Assembly: GCA_050084515.1 (NCBI GenBank)
Contig: CM114271.1
Location: forward strand, 12,834,001-12,898,000
Length of the DNA: 64,000 bases
Reading direction: 5' to 3'
Source of the DNA: Blasia pusilla
Lineage: Eukaryota; Marchantiophyta; Marchantiopsida; Blasiales
Shown here: positions 36,588 to 46,795 of the stretch, piece by piece
Layout of the letters: every line of letters starts with the position of its first letter
Position numbering within the stretch: position 1 is the first letter of the stretch
Made by a program: the position numbers and the translations under genes
The notes under the pieces: generated by a model
Seen by the model: only the letters and a program-made list of their open reading frames with translations
What the model was told of the DNA's origin: nothing
Database searches by the model: none

Positions 36588-37219
36588 ATATTTTATTGGA
36601 GGATTCCACTTCACAGTCAGATTCATCTGATTATGATATTCCCTCCCTCGAGGATGACGATATGCTCAACGTTAGTGACACCATTTCCTCCGATTTGAGC
36701 TTACATAAGGAAGATCATTCTGAGGTTGATGAAGATATGTGGCAACTATATGAAATGGTATAGGGAAGTAGATTTTTAGGGGATCGAAATGGGGTGCCTA
36801 AATCCAAAGACTTTATGGATAACATCTTCCTTGATTTACCCCCAAATTCATTGAGGCAAGTAACCCAAATGTTCACGAGACTTTCCAAAAAAATTGAGCC
36901 TAATAGAAGACCATTCTATCTTCTACTCGAATGCTTTGGATACCCAAATCTTTGTAAAATTCCAATTGCAATTGGATGTAGCCCTTGACAGGCTAGGGCA
37001 TAACAAAAACAATGCTTGCTTAGTGCACATTCTATTCTTATGGGGCACATCCCATGGTTCTGTTGTGAACTATAGTAGAAGAGTTGTCATTGCTTTGGTT
37101 GATAGACTATCACAAGAGCTACAATGGCCCAACTCACAAGAACGCCAAAGGATCTCATATGAATTTAGAAAACATGGATTCACATGATGTGTTGGAGTGA
37201 TTCATGGGACTTTATTCCC
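36588..37219 (+). pseudogene. PIF/Harbinger transposase, N-terminal part (interrupted)
   Basis: An acidic N-terminal region (about 36600-36760) is followed by the helix-turn-helix segment ALDRLGHNKNNACLVHI, then GTSHGSVVNYSRRVV and WPNSQERQRISYEFRKHGF (36900-37180). It reaches the first catalytic motif as CVGVIHGTLFP, where GxIDGT is expected, so the first catalytic Asp reads His. A frameshift lies near 36900-36990 and a stop before CVGV. The gene stops at 37219, where the gypsy element is inserted, and resumes at 47314. The family product is a DDE transposase that cuts and pastes Harbinger elements (3-bp target). Confidence 0.85.
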
Positions 37220-37347
37220 TGTCGTGCACATACACATCGCTACACAACATACATCGCTGTCACCAAACACACACACAACCACGCACGATCCCATGTTAAC
37301 TCATGGCATCCAAACACAAAGGTGAGAAGTACCAAAATATCTCCAAT
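37220..37347 (-). repeat. Y2 terminal repeat of copy 3
   Basis: 128 bp, outermost unit at the element 3' end. Differs from Y1 at about 12 of 128 positions. Its outer GACA end abuts the TCCC duplication. Confidence 0.9.
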
Positions 37348-37861
37348 TAAAGTAAGATCCAATCTCTTTCTACACCATCTCACACCATAGCTCTCAAAGG
37401 TGTGCACTCTCTCTCATGTCAAACCAAACCCACTCTCCTAATGAGAGGCTTGGGTTACACTCACAAGGCAAGGGACCATAGCTCCGTCGCCTCATGCCAA
37501 GAGGTTCAACAAAGAGAGAATGAGCTTTCAAGCTCTCTCTCCTTGAGGTATACTCCTCCCCTCACCCAAGCTCTCTCCATGGTAACCTATTCTCCCAAGT
37601 CACCTCCTTGGCTCCTGATCTGATGCATGAGGTCAAGAGCCACTTACCAAAAATAGAAAGTTGATCATATACTCAAAATGGTACTTACCTAAAATAGTTA
37701 GTTCCTCAATATGGCTCCAAATGAGCCGAAACGAAGGGGAAACTTGCTCTCTAAGGTTTCCTGGGGGCTCACCAGGTCATCCTCAACCTATTGAGCCCGT
37801 CCTCCACTACTCACAAAGGCGCTCTACTAGATCTCACCGATCTATACTAAAAGACGTGACA
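37348..37861 (-). repeat. X2 repeat of copy 3 (embedded between two Y units)
   Basis: 514 bp, the same length as X1. In element sense it runs TGTCACGTCTTTTAG to GATCTTACTTTA and is followed directly by Y2 (ATTGGAG...). The X2-Y2 joint lacks any extra bases. Confidence 0.9.
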
Positions 37862-37863
37862 AC

Positions 37864-37991
37864 TGTGGTGCGCATACACATTGTTACACAACATACATCG
37901 CTGTCACTGGACACACACACAAACACGCACGATCCCATGCTAACTCATGGCATCCTAACACAGAGGCGAGAAGTACCAAAATATCTCCAAT
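37864..37991 (-). repeat. Y1 repeat of copy 3, next to the polypurine tract
   Basis: 128 bp, separated from X2 by two bases (37862-37863). In element sense the Y1-X2 joint reads CACCACA-GT-TGTCACG; in copy 4 it is CGACA-AC-TGTCAC, a short dyad. Confidence 0.9.
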
Positions 37992-37993
37992 CA

Positions 37994-37999
37994 CCCCCC
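37994..37999 (-). other. candidate polypurine tract
   Basis: GGGGGG in element sense, followed by TG and then Y1. The same G6 run occupies this place in copy 2 (21248-21253) and GGGAAG in copy 1 (7346-7351). A polypurine tract primes second-strand synthesis in LTR retrotransposons, so its position would normally mark the start of an LTR. Confidence 0.6.
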
Positions 38000-38177
38000 T
38001 AGATGGTGGTTAGGTCCCTCTAACTCCAGATAGACATCTATCCCTACCTACCACGACATACATCTCTAAGACACTAAGAGCAAAATGGCCGGGTGCTCAT
38101 GTGGCCCCATCATTAGTCGCCTTCCTATCATCCATGTCACAGAAAAAGAGGGAACTGAAACCTACCTAGTATCTCCT

Positions 38178-39470
38178 CTATGTACATCTGGGACACATCC
38201 AGCGTCCCCGAGGAACCCTAGTGAGAGGTGACGTCTGAGATGCCATATGCCAAGCTCTCGAACAACCATCATATACTAGCATCGTGGCCGTACCATAGGC
38301 AAAACCACACAACATGCAACGTAAGCCTGCAAGAACTACAACTAAGCTCGGATCTACTGTACCATCAATGTTAGGAAGGTGATATGGCGCAAAATTATGC
38401 ACATGGTCCTTCCATACCATACCATCGCATCCCTCCAGCAAGAGAAAACCGGATGGCAAAACGTCACGCACTCTCAGGATTATGCACCTGCAGTCACATC
38501 CAACGTCGTCGGCGCCGTCTGCTGCAAGTAGACATAATCTCCTTGATGAAACCTCCGGATAGTTGATCGATAATCACCACCCCGAATAGTCGCATACCTC
38601 AACGTATCCCGATGCTGCGCAATCGCCAAGTTCTCGAACGCCATGGGCATCACTCTCCAAAACAACTCAGCCCTCTGAGAACATGCTCGCATCCATACAT
38701 CTGGGTCATCAAGGTCCAACACCTCACCAGCATCTCGAAAAATAGCCACAGGTAAATCTAGCTCTCCGCCATAAAGTGGCAAGTACGGTGAAAAAGACGT
38801 TAAGGATGCCTGCTGCTGAATCTGTATCCCATCGCCAACTAGGGCAACTGGAGGTCCCAATCTCCTAGGTGACCTCTCTGCAAGCCATACTTGCGTAAAA
38901 CCCTCTTCACCGTCTGCATAACTCTCTCCGCTAATCCATCCGCCTCACGATGGTCTATCGAAGTCGTGCGATGGTCAATCAGTGCCTGATCACACAAGGC
39001 CTGGAACTCACCGCAAAACTTGGTACCCTGGTCTGTCAACACCTCAGCTGGTGCGCCATAATGACTCAGTACTCTGTCAAGGAAGGCATAGGCTACTTCC
39101 TCACTCGCTTTGTCAGGCAATGCAACCGACTCGATCCACTTCGAGAAGTGCTCGACCATCACCAAGACATAACGACTATGACGCTCCGTCAAAGGCAAAG
39201 GTCCTGCAAAATCCAAACTCCATCTATACCCTAAGCCCATGATCGGTAATGGATGCAACTGTGGAGTCGGAGCATTGAACGATGCTCGGACCCGATCACA
39301 CCACATGCACCTGGCAACAAACTGCTGAACGTCAGTCTACATACCTCGCCACCAATACTGAATCTAGAGCAAGTTGTACGTCCGCTTCACCCCAAAGTGA
39401 CCCAACTCCTTGTGGGCATGCTGCACTAGTCCTGCTCTCTGCAAAGGATGCGGCACTACGCGTACTCTGC
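38178..39470 (-). pseudogene. gypsy DDE integrase with C-terminal PHD finger, copy 3
   Basis: The N-terminal zinc part (GLVQHAHKELGHFGVK ... CMWC) lies at about 39290-39440. The core at 38839-39306 has all three catalytic motifs: SLDFAGPL, VLTDQGTKF, and READGLAERVMQ. A GPY/F-type tail is at 38480-38860 (YGGELDLP, GDYVYLQQ). A frame change near 38470 precedes the last part (38178-38471), which ends in a PHD finger: CMLC, VYDGC, WHMAS, WMCPRC. The third zinc Cys reads Tyr and the sixth reads Ser in this copy, so this finger would be impaired. PHD fingers usually read H3 tails; chromodomains play that part in chromovirus integrases. The targeting role is inferred. Confidence 0.9.
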
Positions 39471-39479
39471 CATCCTCCA

Positions 39480-41250
39480 AAACCCTCAAAACATGTGTCC
39501 CCTCCCAACGGAACCGTCTGGCCTGCTGTAGGATCCGATCCCGCTCTCTAGCACCCACGGTGCTCGTAATGCTGCCAATCCGAAGGCACTCCAAGAATGC
39601 TCCATCATCATGAATATCTCGGCCATCTGTCGTCTCCTCACTGGCCTCGGGATCGAAGGACTCTCCACTAGACCTCGCCATCAAAGTCTTCACACTCTGG
39701 CTCTCCATAGCCAACATGCCTAAATAGGTTGACGCGTGCCATCCTGGCACTGATTCCTCATCACTCTCTCCATGCCATCGAGCTCCAATCGTATCTCGCT
39801 GACTCGGGCATGGGTTACAACTCAACCCATCTGCATCCTGGTTGAGCGTCCGAGCTCTATGTACCACCTGTAAATCATACTCCTGCAACATCACAACCCA
39901 TCTCGCAAGCTTCCCTATAAGCTTGTCGGACTCCATCAACCACTTCAGTGGTTGATGATCAGTGATGATGGTAAAGGGATTGCCAAAAAAGTAACATGTG
40001 AAATGCGCGACAGCCCACACCGTAGCCAAGCACTCACCCTCATACAAGCTAAACTTTGCCTCTACAGCATTATTTGAGCGGCTAACATAAGCCACCACAA
40101 ACTATCTACCCTCATCATCATGCTGGGTGAACACCGCTCGAAGCCCCAACATGCTCCAATCTGTGTGCAACTGGAAAGGATGCCCCCTAATTGGTCTCCT
40201 CAAGATGGGCGCGGATGTCAACCTGTCCTTGAGCAACTGAAATGCTCGCTCTTGCTCATCCCCCCATTGCCACTCATGATCCACCTTGATCAGCAAGGTC
40301 AACGGCTTTGCAATCAAAGTGAATCCCTTGACGTACCGCGGATAGAAGTTTGCCAATCCCATGAATGCGCGAACACGGCTCACATCTATATGGCGTGGAT
40401 TGCCTGAGATAGCCTCTACCTTTGTCTGCTGAACACCAAGGCCCCTTGGGTATATTGTATGACCCAAGTACTCAATCTGGTCGTAGAAGAATTTGCACTT
40501 GCCTGGATGTAGCTTCAGCCCATGTAATTGCAATCGTCAAAACACCTCCTCTAGATGTCGCTCATGCTCCTCAACCGTGGCGCTAAAGACTAAGATGTCA
40601 TCAATTTAACACTTAGAAAAATCCAAATCAGCTAAGATCCTATCCATGACCCTCTGAAACTCATCCGGGGCATTCTTTAACCCAAATGGTAAGAACCGCC
40701 ACTGGTACAAAAAATCCTTCCCGTGAGGATTGATGCCCCAAAATGCCCTCTTCTGCCTGTCCTCTAATCTGATAGGCAACTGGTGATATCCAACTCGCAA
40801 ATCCAATGAATTGAAGACCTTTGCGTGACCAATTGTATCAAAGATCTCCTCACGGATGGGCATGGCATACCTATCGAACTTCTTGTGCCGATTGATAGGT
40901 CGATAATCCCCACACATCCGCCTATCCTTCTAGTTGCCATGCACATCCTTCTTGGCGGGCATGACAGTGGCAGATGCATACTCCCTATGCAACATCTCCA
41001 CTAATCCTGCTCCAACCAAGTCTTGGCTCCTACTCTAAATAAGAGCCCTCTCCATATCACTATACCTGTAGGGTCGTCGGAAGATCGGCGTATCACTCAA
41101 CAACTCAATGCAGATCCCCGGTCCCTTCAGCGTACCCAAATTCTCCATGCTAAACGCAAAGCAGCTCCTATAACTCCTGAGGAACTGATGTATTCGGCGC
41201 CGCTCTCCTCCTGTCAACTTAGGGCCCATATCTGGCTCCCAAGTCTCCAT
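39480..41250 (-). pseudogene. gypsy reverse transcriptase and RNase H, copy 3
   Basis: RT N-terminus 41035-41250 (GPKLTGGERRRIHQFLRSY, PYRYSDMERALI). Palm 40606-40917 (CGDYRPINRH, FLPFGLKNAPDEFQRVMD). The catalytic box reads stop-IDD (about 40608), the Tyr codon having become TAA. Connection 40102-40533 (YDQIEYLGHTIYP). RNase H 39600-40150 with the motifs TDWSMLGLRA, YEGECLATVWAVAHF, ITDHQPLKWLM and NQDADGLS. The family enzyme copies element RNA into DNA and removes the RNA strand. Only a few stops (after SKC, after DDEGR) separate long open segments. Confidence 0.92.
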
Positions 41251-41405
41251 TGTGACTACGGTAGGACTCTCCGACGCGGATATTGGTGGTTGCTATGGTG
41301 CAACCCCCTCTCGAACAACAACACTCGACCGCTCTCCTACAGCCAACTGCAAACTCTGATCTCCTCCACATGCATTTCCCGGAACCACGCTCGATGTTAC
41401 GACTA

Positions 41406-42884
41406 TCATCTCCTGGCGTACCTGCAAAACATCCTAAGAAGTCCAAGGGTGTCTCTCTCGATCTCCCCTGGTGTGTCAATCTCCTCGGGTCTCGCCCCCG
41501 CCATTTCCTCCACCATCTTGGTAGGCATGGGGCTCACCAACGCAACTACTCTGGTCTGTCGCGATCTCAACCGACGCTGCTCAGCCACTCCCAAGCTAAA
41601 GATCCATGTCAAGTAGTTCAAGTCCATCGCCTGACCCAAGATATGGTGTCGTGATGCCTCTGATATTGACAGGAGTGGCGTCACTCTTAGGGGAAATCCC
41701 ATCGCCCGCTCTCTCTCATCGGCGTTGGGCTCCACCAACCTCTGAACCTGGTCATCCCAAACCAAGCCAAGACCGGCCTCCTTGTATGCATAGGAAGCGG
41801 GAAAACTCACAAACGTGGGAAAGGCTGCCCGCGGCTTGCCTACCTTGTTGACCACAGTCAACGGTGGTCGATCATCGTGCCTCACTGCCTGTGATCATGA
41901 GCGACAACCTAGATCCACAATGGAATCCACTAACAAATGGGAGGGGCGCTCCACTCTCGCATATGCCCTCCGTAACACCGCATGGGGCACCAAATTGGTC
42001 CATTATAGACGCGGGCAATGGGCTCTAGAACCTACACTCGCCGCATCCAAGAACACTGCTGGGCCGATCCAAGCATGCACCTAATAAGCACTCGTCACCA
42101 CCCGTGACCTGGAGTCTCCTAAGATGGGCACATTCTCCACAATGTAGGCTAGAGAATGAGATTGGTGCTCTCGCAACTGCCTCAACCTCTCCCAAAACAA
42201 CCTGGACCGAGTATCAGCCAACCCGCTGCCTTGTCGAGCGCTCAATTGGCCCTGACATGGCCAACCAGAAATGACCAAATCAATGATCCCTACCCGCTGT
42301 AAGTCCTGCGCCCCCAGCAACGAAATATCCCTCGGTAGGGAATTGTGGTATCCTTGTACCGAGGACGTAGATAATAAGTCGGGAAAATGTAGGCATAACT
42401 GCGTCATATGTCGTAGTGAGATGCGCCTTGCAACATTGTCACTCTCCACATACAAGTACTGTTGTACTCGCACTGCTGCCTGCAAAACAACAGCTAACCC
42501 GGTGCTAATCCCTCCAAAGAGATCTAACAGTCGAATATCCTCCTCCGAGGTACACCACACAATGGGGGTGGTATCCAAGGATTTAATCGTAGCACTCCTT
42601 GCTACCTCGGGTTCCTCAGACCCGTCATGCTCCGGTGCAAACGCCTTGCTCCACGCGGTTTGCACGTGCTCATCGGCCAACCATCGAAGCTCCTCAGTCG
42701 AGCCCCACAGCGGCATCTCTCCTCCACAGAATGAAGCGGCTACCATAACACTCCTTTCCATAGAAATATCAAGAACGGGAGTATCCTCTGCATGGACATG
42801 TCCCTCAATCAAATCACTAGGCCAAGTGATGGCACTGCTAAGTGCTGCTAAGGTCGCCATCTCTCCTAGCCGTTGCTCGATCAC
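41406..42884 (-). pseudogene. C5 cytosine DNA methyltransferase domain in gypsy pol, copy 3
   Basis: Transfers a methyl group from S-adenosylmethionine to cytosine C5. From 42884, residues 1-110 are an unidentified N-terminal extension. Motif I DLFGGISTG is at 121-129, motif IV SGWPCQGQLS at 206-215 (catalytic Cys codon 42255-42257), and the RLFWERL segment near 229-235. Motif VI ENV is at 250-252. The frame then crosses TAG, TAA and TGA without shifting. Motif VIII reads PRL-stop-WTN (stop 42003-42005). Motif IX/X is at 41406-41885 (ERERAMGFP, HHILGQAMDLNYL). The RLFWE and TG-xx-VL patterns recall the DNMT3/DRM group (inference). It lies between protease and RT, so it was probably released from the polyprotein. 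Three stops make this copy inactive. Confidence 0.92.
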
Positions 42885-42929
42885 TGCACATGTAAATCGA
42901 ACGGGTAATGAGCTAAGGCACCCATCACC

Positions 42930-43330
42930 TCACTGCCATCTTGGTCTGTAAGACGATGACTCTTCCCAGTAATCCAGGGAAACCCCCATCGAGTATAACA
43001 CTGCTCCACCAACCAAGGCGTCGTAGGACTCTGCATCAGTCACTATCGTCTTGGCTCGCACCACGGACTCATCTGTAGGATGTCCCGGGCAAATCCTCAC
43101 CACAACCTCCTGTTGGGTGATATACTGTGTGGTACTCGCTCCACCCAAGGATGTCTGTATCTGCAATGGACAACGCTCCACATCGGCTCTCATCAAGCCC
43201 AATCCTCTGAATGACGCTTTCCCCAACATCAGGGGTTGCACTCCTGAATCCAACAAGACGCGCTGCGGACTAAAAGCTCTACCTCTGGGACTCACCAACT
43301 AGAAGACCTCTCCTCTGTTATCGAGCAACA
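42930..43330 (-). pseudogene. gypsy aspartic protease, copy 3
   Basis: Retropepsin-like domain: active-site segment VLLDSGVQPLMLGKASF near 43200-43260, then TTQYITQQEVVVRI, ESYDALVGGAVLYSMG and DYWEE to about 42960. In the family it matures the Gag-Pol polyprotein as a dimer. A stop separates this segment from the upstream linker near 43300. The next open frame downstream (42884) starts the methyltransferase region. Confidence 0.8.
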
Positions 43331-43639
43331 CATCACCAGGAGAAGCCATGGCACGCTCTATCGCGGGTCTAGCGGGCATCTCCGCCATCCTAGCAGCCGC
43401 AGCCTACCATGAATCTGACGTGGACGGCCCGAGCATCCGCTCCAAGGGCAGGTCCATCACCTCCATTGCAATCACCTCTGAATGTGATGCAGGAACTCCA
43501 ACTCCACGCTCACATAGCGTAGCGGCCAGCCAAAAAGCCTCAACGGGCGTACCCCCAACGTCATAACATCGAAAGCAGAAAATAAAGGAGCGCGGTATAC
43601 AATGGTGGCTGCCTCCAACAACGTGCTCGACACATGCCC

Positions 43640-45111
43640 CTCCTAAGCATCAACAATAGGAGTCGTGGCACTCGCTTCTCCCATCGCCCTCCGTGCCTGC
43701 ACACCAGCAACATCACCAACTCTCCAAGAACTCTGATCAGGACCCATCGATGGGGTCCTCATCGCCTCGGACAACATGAAAGATTGAGGAAGCCTAGTCT
43801 GTTTCCTGGCTTCCCTTCGTTGTGGATCCAACTCTGCAACTGCTCCACGCGTCACAACTGCGGCTGCCTCCATCTAGGAAACCCCGCTCATCCAACCTGG
43901 ATCCTCCATCTCTCTGGCTGCTCCATATGATGTCGATGCGATGGATCCGGCATCGGATAATCTCAATGCCATAGCGGCAATCTGCTCCTGTAGCTGATGT
44001 ATCTGAGGAGCCATCCTAGCCTCATGCCCGGCATCTCCCTCGACGCATGTAGGTGGTAGGACACTACCTCCCCCATGGGCAGCTCCACCACCCTGTCGGG
44101 CAACTTCAGCTCCTCGTCCCCCAACAGGACCACCTGGTGCACAATCTCTAGCCCACCTAGACCGGCTACTCACTTTGGTGCCCTCTCTGGCCCTCGGTCC
44201 GGACGTAACTCAGGATGTAAACTAAAACTCGTGGCGCGTGTATGACCATACCTCTGATAATAGTCACACTGATAACCTCTTGGTGCAGCACTATTTCCTC
44301 CTCCATGCTGAGGCACATGTCCATGACTCTCATGAGTGCAATGGAACGCTGATAATGGGCTCCACGACATGACCAACAAGTTATAATAGGCAGCTGCTGC
44401 TGAGCCGCATATGAAGGCGTGTGCATATCACTCAGGGTCCGGTCTAGCATCACATACCATGACTGGATAGCCTGAGCCTCTGTCACCCCCTGAGTGACGC
44501 TGAATTTCCGGCGCAAGCGAGTGTAAGCCTCATGCAAACTCTTACCCGGGCGCCTCCGGAAGTCGTGGATGCTCCGCAACTTCTCCGTCCGTACCCCTTG
44601 GTAGCTCGCCCTCAACTCAACAAAGAACTCAACCACACGGTTTAACCTGGGATGAACCCGACTAGACGGTGCAACTGCTCCCGTGCGAGTGATCCCTCCT
44701 AAAACGTCACTAGTGGAAGAGGAAGTAGCCTCTTGTGACTCCTCCTCCTCATGTGGGAATGGCTCCGTCCATGACATATAATGTGGGTCACAGTTGAGCC
44801 TCCACGCCTCGATTTCACGTGCATATCTCTGAGAGAACTCATGGTAATCGTCCCTCTAAATGCTGGAACATACCATTCCAAGGTGTAAACGGGTTGAACT
44901 CTCTAGAGTTCCTTGCTCGTTGGAAGTCGCACCAACTCCTAAACTCTGCTATGAAATCGTGCAACTCAATCGTACCTACTGCACCTGAAAACCTACGCGG
45001 TCCTCTACCCCAATCGTCCATCTCGTACGCCCAAGTGGTAGGACCACTCACAATATGTGGCGATGTGCTCACAAACTCCTCTACACGCTCCCCCTTGTTT
45101 GAAGACGACAC
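43640..45111 (-). pseudogene. gypsy gag and linker, copy 3
   Basis: The N-terminal part (44839-45111) contains HDFIAEFRSWCDFQRAR. After a frame change the helical capsid-like domain follows at 44166-44777 (FFVELRASYQGVRTEKLRSIHDF, RPGKSLHEAYTRLRRKF). An internal deletion relative to copy 2 joins DRTL directly to the zinc region. The first knuckle is CWSCRGAHYQ-like (about 44360-44390); the second (about 44240-44280) has lost Cys residues (DYYQRYGHTRATSF). An Arg/Gly-rich and then Gln-rich linker (IHQLQEQIAAMALRL) leads to the protease. Gag binds and packages element RNA. Confidence 0.8.
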
Positions 45112-46795
45112 AGAAGGAGATCGAGGTGGTCTCTCACGTGGAGATCCTTGAAACCTTGCACCAATCCGGGTAAACCGTCCAGAGCTACTCTCTCGTCCAC
45201 TACCTCGCCTCTCAAAATCCTAAAAGGACGCCGTGATGGCCCTCGTGCCCCTCTCACACGATCACTCTCAACCTTGCAAGTAATCCCTCAATCACTCATC
45301 CCAAACATGCGTCACTTGATCTACACTCTCCCCGAGACATGTAACGTGCGGCAACAAGCGGCGTGGGGCGGAAAATCGACAAGGCTTTCATCTCATCGAC
45401 AACCTACCCTCAACTCCGGACATCCCACACAAGTCTATGTCCCCTAAACCACATACATAGATGATGCTCTCAGCATCCACATACCCAATATCCCCAAATA
45501 AACTACCCAAATCCCATAATCCCTCACACGTGCAGGGTAAAGGACCAGAATGGGTAACCTGAACACATGTCGATGTCGCTCCTCAGCAACTGCAAATCTC
45601 GACATCAACTCGGTCATGGAGACAACTCCTCCAATCAGCAAGTCATACTCCTCCCGTACTGACGCTGCTTAAAACTCCTTGATGGACAGTGTGGTTCCAG
45701 CGGAACGATGCGGCGTTGTAGGCGGTACGGAACGGCTACGAACGACACAACCCTCGATGGTGGGATGCGGCACTCGGAGGCATACCCTCCTCAATCAACA
45801 ATAAACCCACACTCTACTCCACAATGATGGTGCGATTCCGCGATCGAGACGGTGCAAAGGCGCCACGAAGCGCACGGGCGCAAAGAATCGGGCGCGCTGC
45901 GTTTTACGGGCGTCAGAGCACGGTACTCGATCGTCGTTGAGCGGCTACCAATCACAACATAGCAGCATGAAATCAAAACTCAACCACCATAAGCGGAGGT
46001 CATCTGCCATCACTGGATGATGACGAAACTTTGATGACGGTGGCGGCCAAAACAAAGTATGTGGTGGCGACGCAAGTGAGAGAATCAAAAAATGTCGTGG
46101 AAGACCCTACACTCCGTAATGGTGGCAATGGCAACCAAAGGGTGGACAACGGCCGAATGTGGCTCTGAGCAACGTTGGGCAACGGCAATAGCCGACGGTG
46201 GCCGGTGGACCGTTGACGGTGAGTATGAAGGTGACGGCTGCCGCCGGCATGGCAGCTGGTTTAGGGTTTAACCCTAAAAATCGCCTAGCAATGGAAATTT
46301 TGCAAGATTGACCATAACTTTTTACTTGCAACTCCAAATTAAGCACCGTTTGTTGCACAACGTGCATAGCTTCATGATCTAAAATAGTGTCAAAAAATAT
46401 TTGGAATTGAACATTCCAAATAACGGAGACTGTCGTAAAGCCCAATATCTCTTTCTCCTACACAAAATTTGGCAGCGCTTCCGTGCTGATTTCTCCCAAC
46501 CAAAACGTAAAACCTGTAAAAATACAAATCAGCAAGCTACATGGTGCTTCTGAGAGCATCAGAATGGGGCAACCCACTTCCATGATCAATCCCTATCAGA
46601 AATTGGGCAGCACTTCCGCACGCCACTCTTCCACACGAAAAATCGGAAAATGCAAAGAACAATCAAAGCAACCCTTGCTCTGGTGAGCACTCTTCATGAG
46701 CTGCTGAACGGGGAACACGATCCCCAACCTGAAAAAATAGCAAGTGACCAGCGAGCTCCCCCATGAAGTTCTCTCACTCTCTCGTTCTCTCTTTG
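45112..46795 (-). other. long 5' leader of gypsy copy 3
   Basis: About 1.7 kb between X1 and gag, with no good reading frame. Two related blocks sit next to X1, each carrying a GGCAGCGCTTCCGCA-like motif (about 46470 and 46605). The same leader and both motifs recur in copy 4 (61800-62127). A telomere-like near-palindrome (TTTAGGG...CCCTAAA) lies at 46260-46278. No obvious tRNA primer-binding site (TGG...) directly follows X1; the bases there read CAAAGAGAGAACGAG in element sense. Confidence 0.7.

Noticed and set aside
37220-37991. The Y-X-Y block explained as a solo LTR inserted beside an ordinary LTR.
   Set aside because: The outer ends carry a single TCCC duplication for the whole 10-kb unit, no duplication flanks the inner X, and copy 4 repeats the same order with its own TTGT duplication.
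41406-42884. The methyltransferase as a host gene interrupted by transposons.
   Set aside because: It lies on the element strand between protease and RT, and at least three other copies or relics in the window keep it in the same relative place.
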